A stretch of 6,600 nt of DNA, from the NCBI GenBank assembly GCA_035630195.1, contig DASQLD010000568.1, forward strand, positions 1 through 6,600, read 5' to 3'. Position numbers and translations under genes: made by a program. A model generated the notes under the pieces. It did no database searches. It was not told the origin of the DNA and worked only from the letters and a program-made list of their open reading frames with translations. The DNA comes from DASQDN01 sp035630195. Its GTDB lineage: Bacteria > Acidobacteriota > Terriglobia > Bryobacterales > Bryobacteraceae. Positions 6,493 to 6,600 of this stretch are shown here, piece after piece; the stretch's first letter is position 1; the number at the start of each line of letters is the position of its first letter.

Positions 6493-6499
6493 TTCGCGT

Positions 6500-6600
6500 T
6501 TGCCTATAACGCTTGGAATCCCGCGCGAGACCTTTCCGGGCGAAACTCGCGTCGCCCTAACGCCCCGCGCTTGCGAAGCATTACAAAAGACTGGAATCGC
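6500..6600 (+). CDS. pntA: NAD(P) transhydrogenase alpha subunit, N-terminal fragment (3' end outside window)
   Basis: From the TTG at 6500 the frame reads MPITLGIPRETFPGETRVAL and then TPRACEALQKTGI to the window edge, 33 codons. GIPRE, ETRVAL and TP match the start of the AlaDh/PNT N-terminal domain. The ETFPGE stretch is like PntA rather than alanine dehydrogenase, whose usual start is closer to GVPKEIKNNENRVALTP; with only 33 residues alanine dehydrogenase is not fully excluded. PntA binds NAD(H) and, with PntB, couples hydride transfer between NADH and NADP+ to proton movement across the membrane. It is transcribed away from the kor operon across a 62-bp gap. An NAD(P)-linked flavoprotein on one side and a transhydrogenase on the other suggests a shared redox role. 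Confidence 0.78.
   Translation, partial: MPITLGIPRETFPGETRVALTPRACEALQKTGI

Larger units (their letters stand above)
6438..6499. promoter_or_regulatory. Divergent intergenic region between the kor operon and pntA
   Basis: These 62 bp must hold the 5' signals of both transcripts. The rightward promoter is clear and annotated separately. For the leftward operon I find no convincing -35/-10 pair and no Shine-Dalgarno sequence; an AT-rich TTATAG sits almost against the ATG. Two perfect 8-bp palindromes, CGAATTCG (6463-6470) and AAGATCTT (6475-6482), flank or overlap the rightward -10 box and could be operator half-elements. At 8 bp they may also be chance. Confidence 0.5.

Noticed and set aside
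6438..6499. A leftward sigma70 promoter for the kor operon
   Set aside because: Candidate boxes such as TATATC and TTATAG lack a matching -35 at 16-18 bp, and the second lies almost on the start codon; not strong enough to annotate.

Overview
The window reads as part of a bacterial chromosome, most likely an acidobacterium of the Solibacter/Bryobacter type. That placement is an inference. It rests on a PEP-CTERM surface protein, an exported ComEC-like metallo-beta-lactamase-fold protein, a PntA start of the GIPRETFPGE type, and frequent TTG/GTG starts behind strong Shine-Dalgarno sequences. No rRNA or other phylogenetic marker is present. Coding density is very high: the only gap longer than 8 bp is the 62 bp between 6437 and 6500. 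I see no tRNA, IS element, CRISPR array or long repeat.

Left part (1-813, + strand): the 3' end of an unrecognised beta-rich protein runs by an ATGA overlap into a small exported PEP-CTERM protein. The PEP-CTERM gene meets the minus-strand operon tail to tail, and the two coding ends overlap by 9 bp (805-813).

Centre and right (6437 down to 805, - strand): a tightly packed four-gene operon. In transcription order it holds (1) a 599-residue GltD/NfnB-like FAD/NAD(P) iron-sulfur flavoprotein, (2) korA, a fused gamma-alpha subunit of a 2-oxoacid:ferredoxin oxidoreductase, (3) korB, the thiamine-pyrophosphate/[4Fe-4S] beta subunit, and (4) an exported MBL-fold protein. Junctions are a 28-nt overlap, a 17-nt overlap and an 8-nt gap. 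The KorA and KorB starts are GTG and TTG, each supported by its own Shine-Dalgarno sequence.

Right edge (6500-6600, + strand): the divergent start of pntA, the alpha subunit of the proton-translocating NAD(P) transhydrogenase, with a recognisable sigma70-type promoter and a GGAGG ribosome binding site.

How it may work together (inference): KorAB decarboxylates a 2-oxoacid, probably 2-oxoglutarate, to an acyl-CoA. The released electrons could enter the flavoprotein through its C-terminal pair of [4Fe-4S] motifs, which would replace a separate delta/ferredoxin subunit, and so reduce NAD(P)+ or run in reverse. The divergent transhydrogenase would balance NADH against NADPH. The most interesting points are this apparent KorAB-NAD(P) flavoprotein module, the unusual cysteine layout of the flavoprotein, and an exported MBL protein at the end of a cytoplasmic redox operon.
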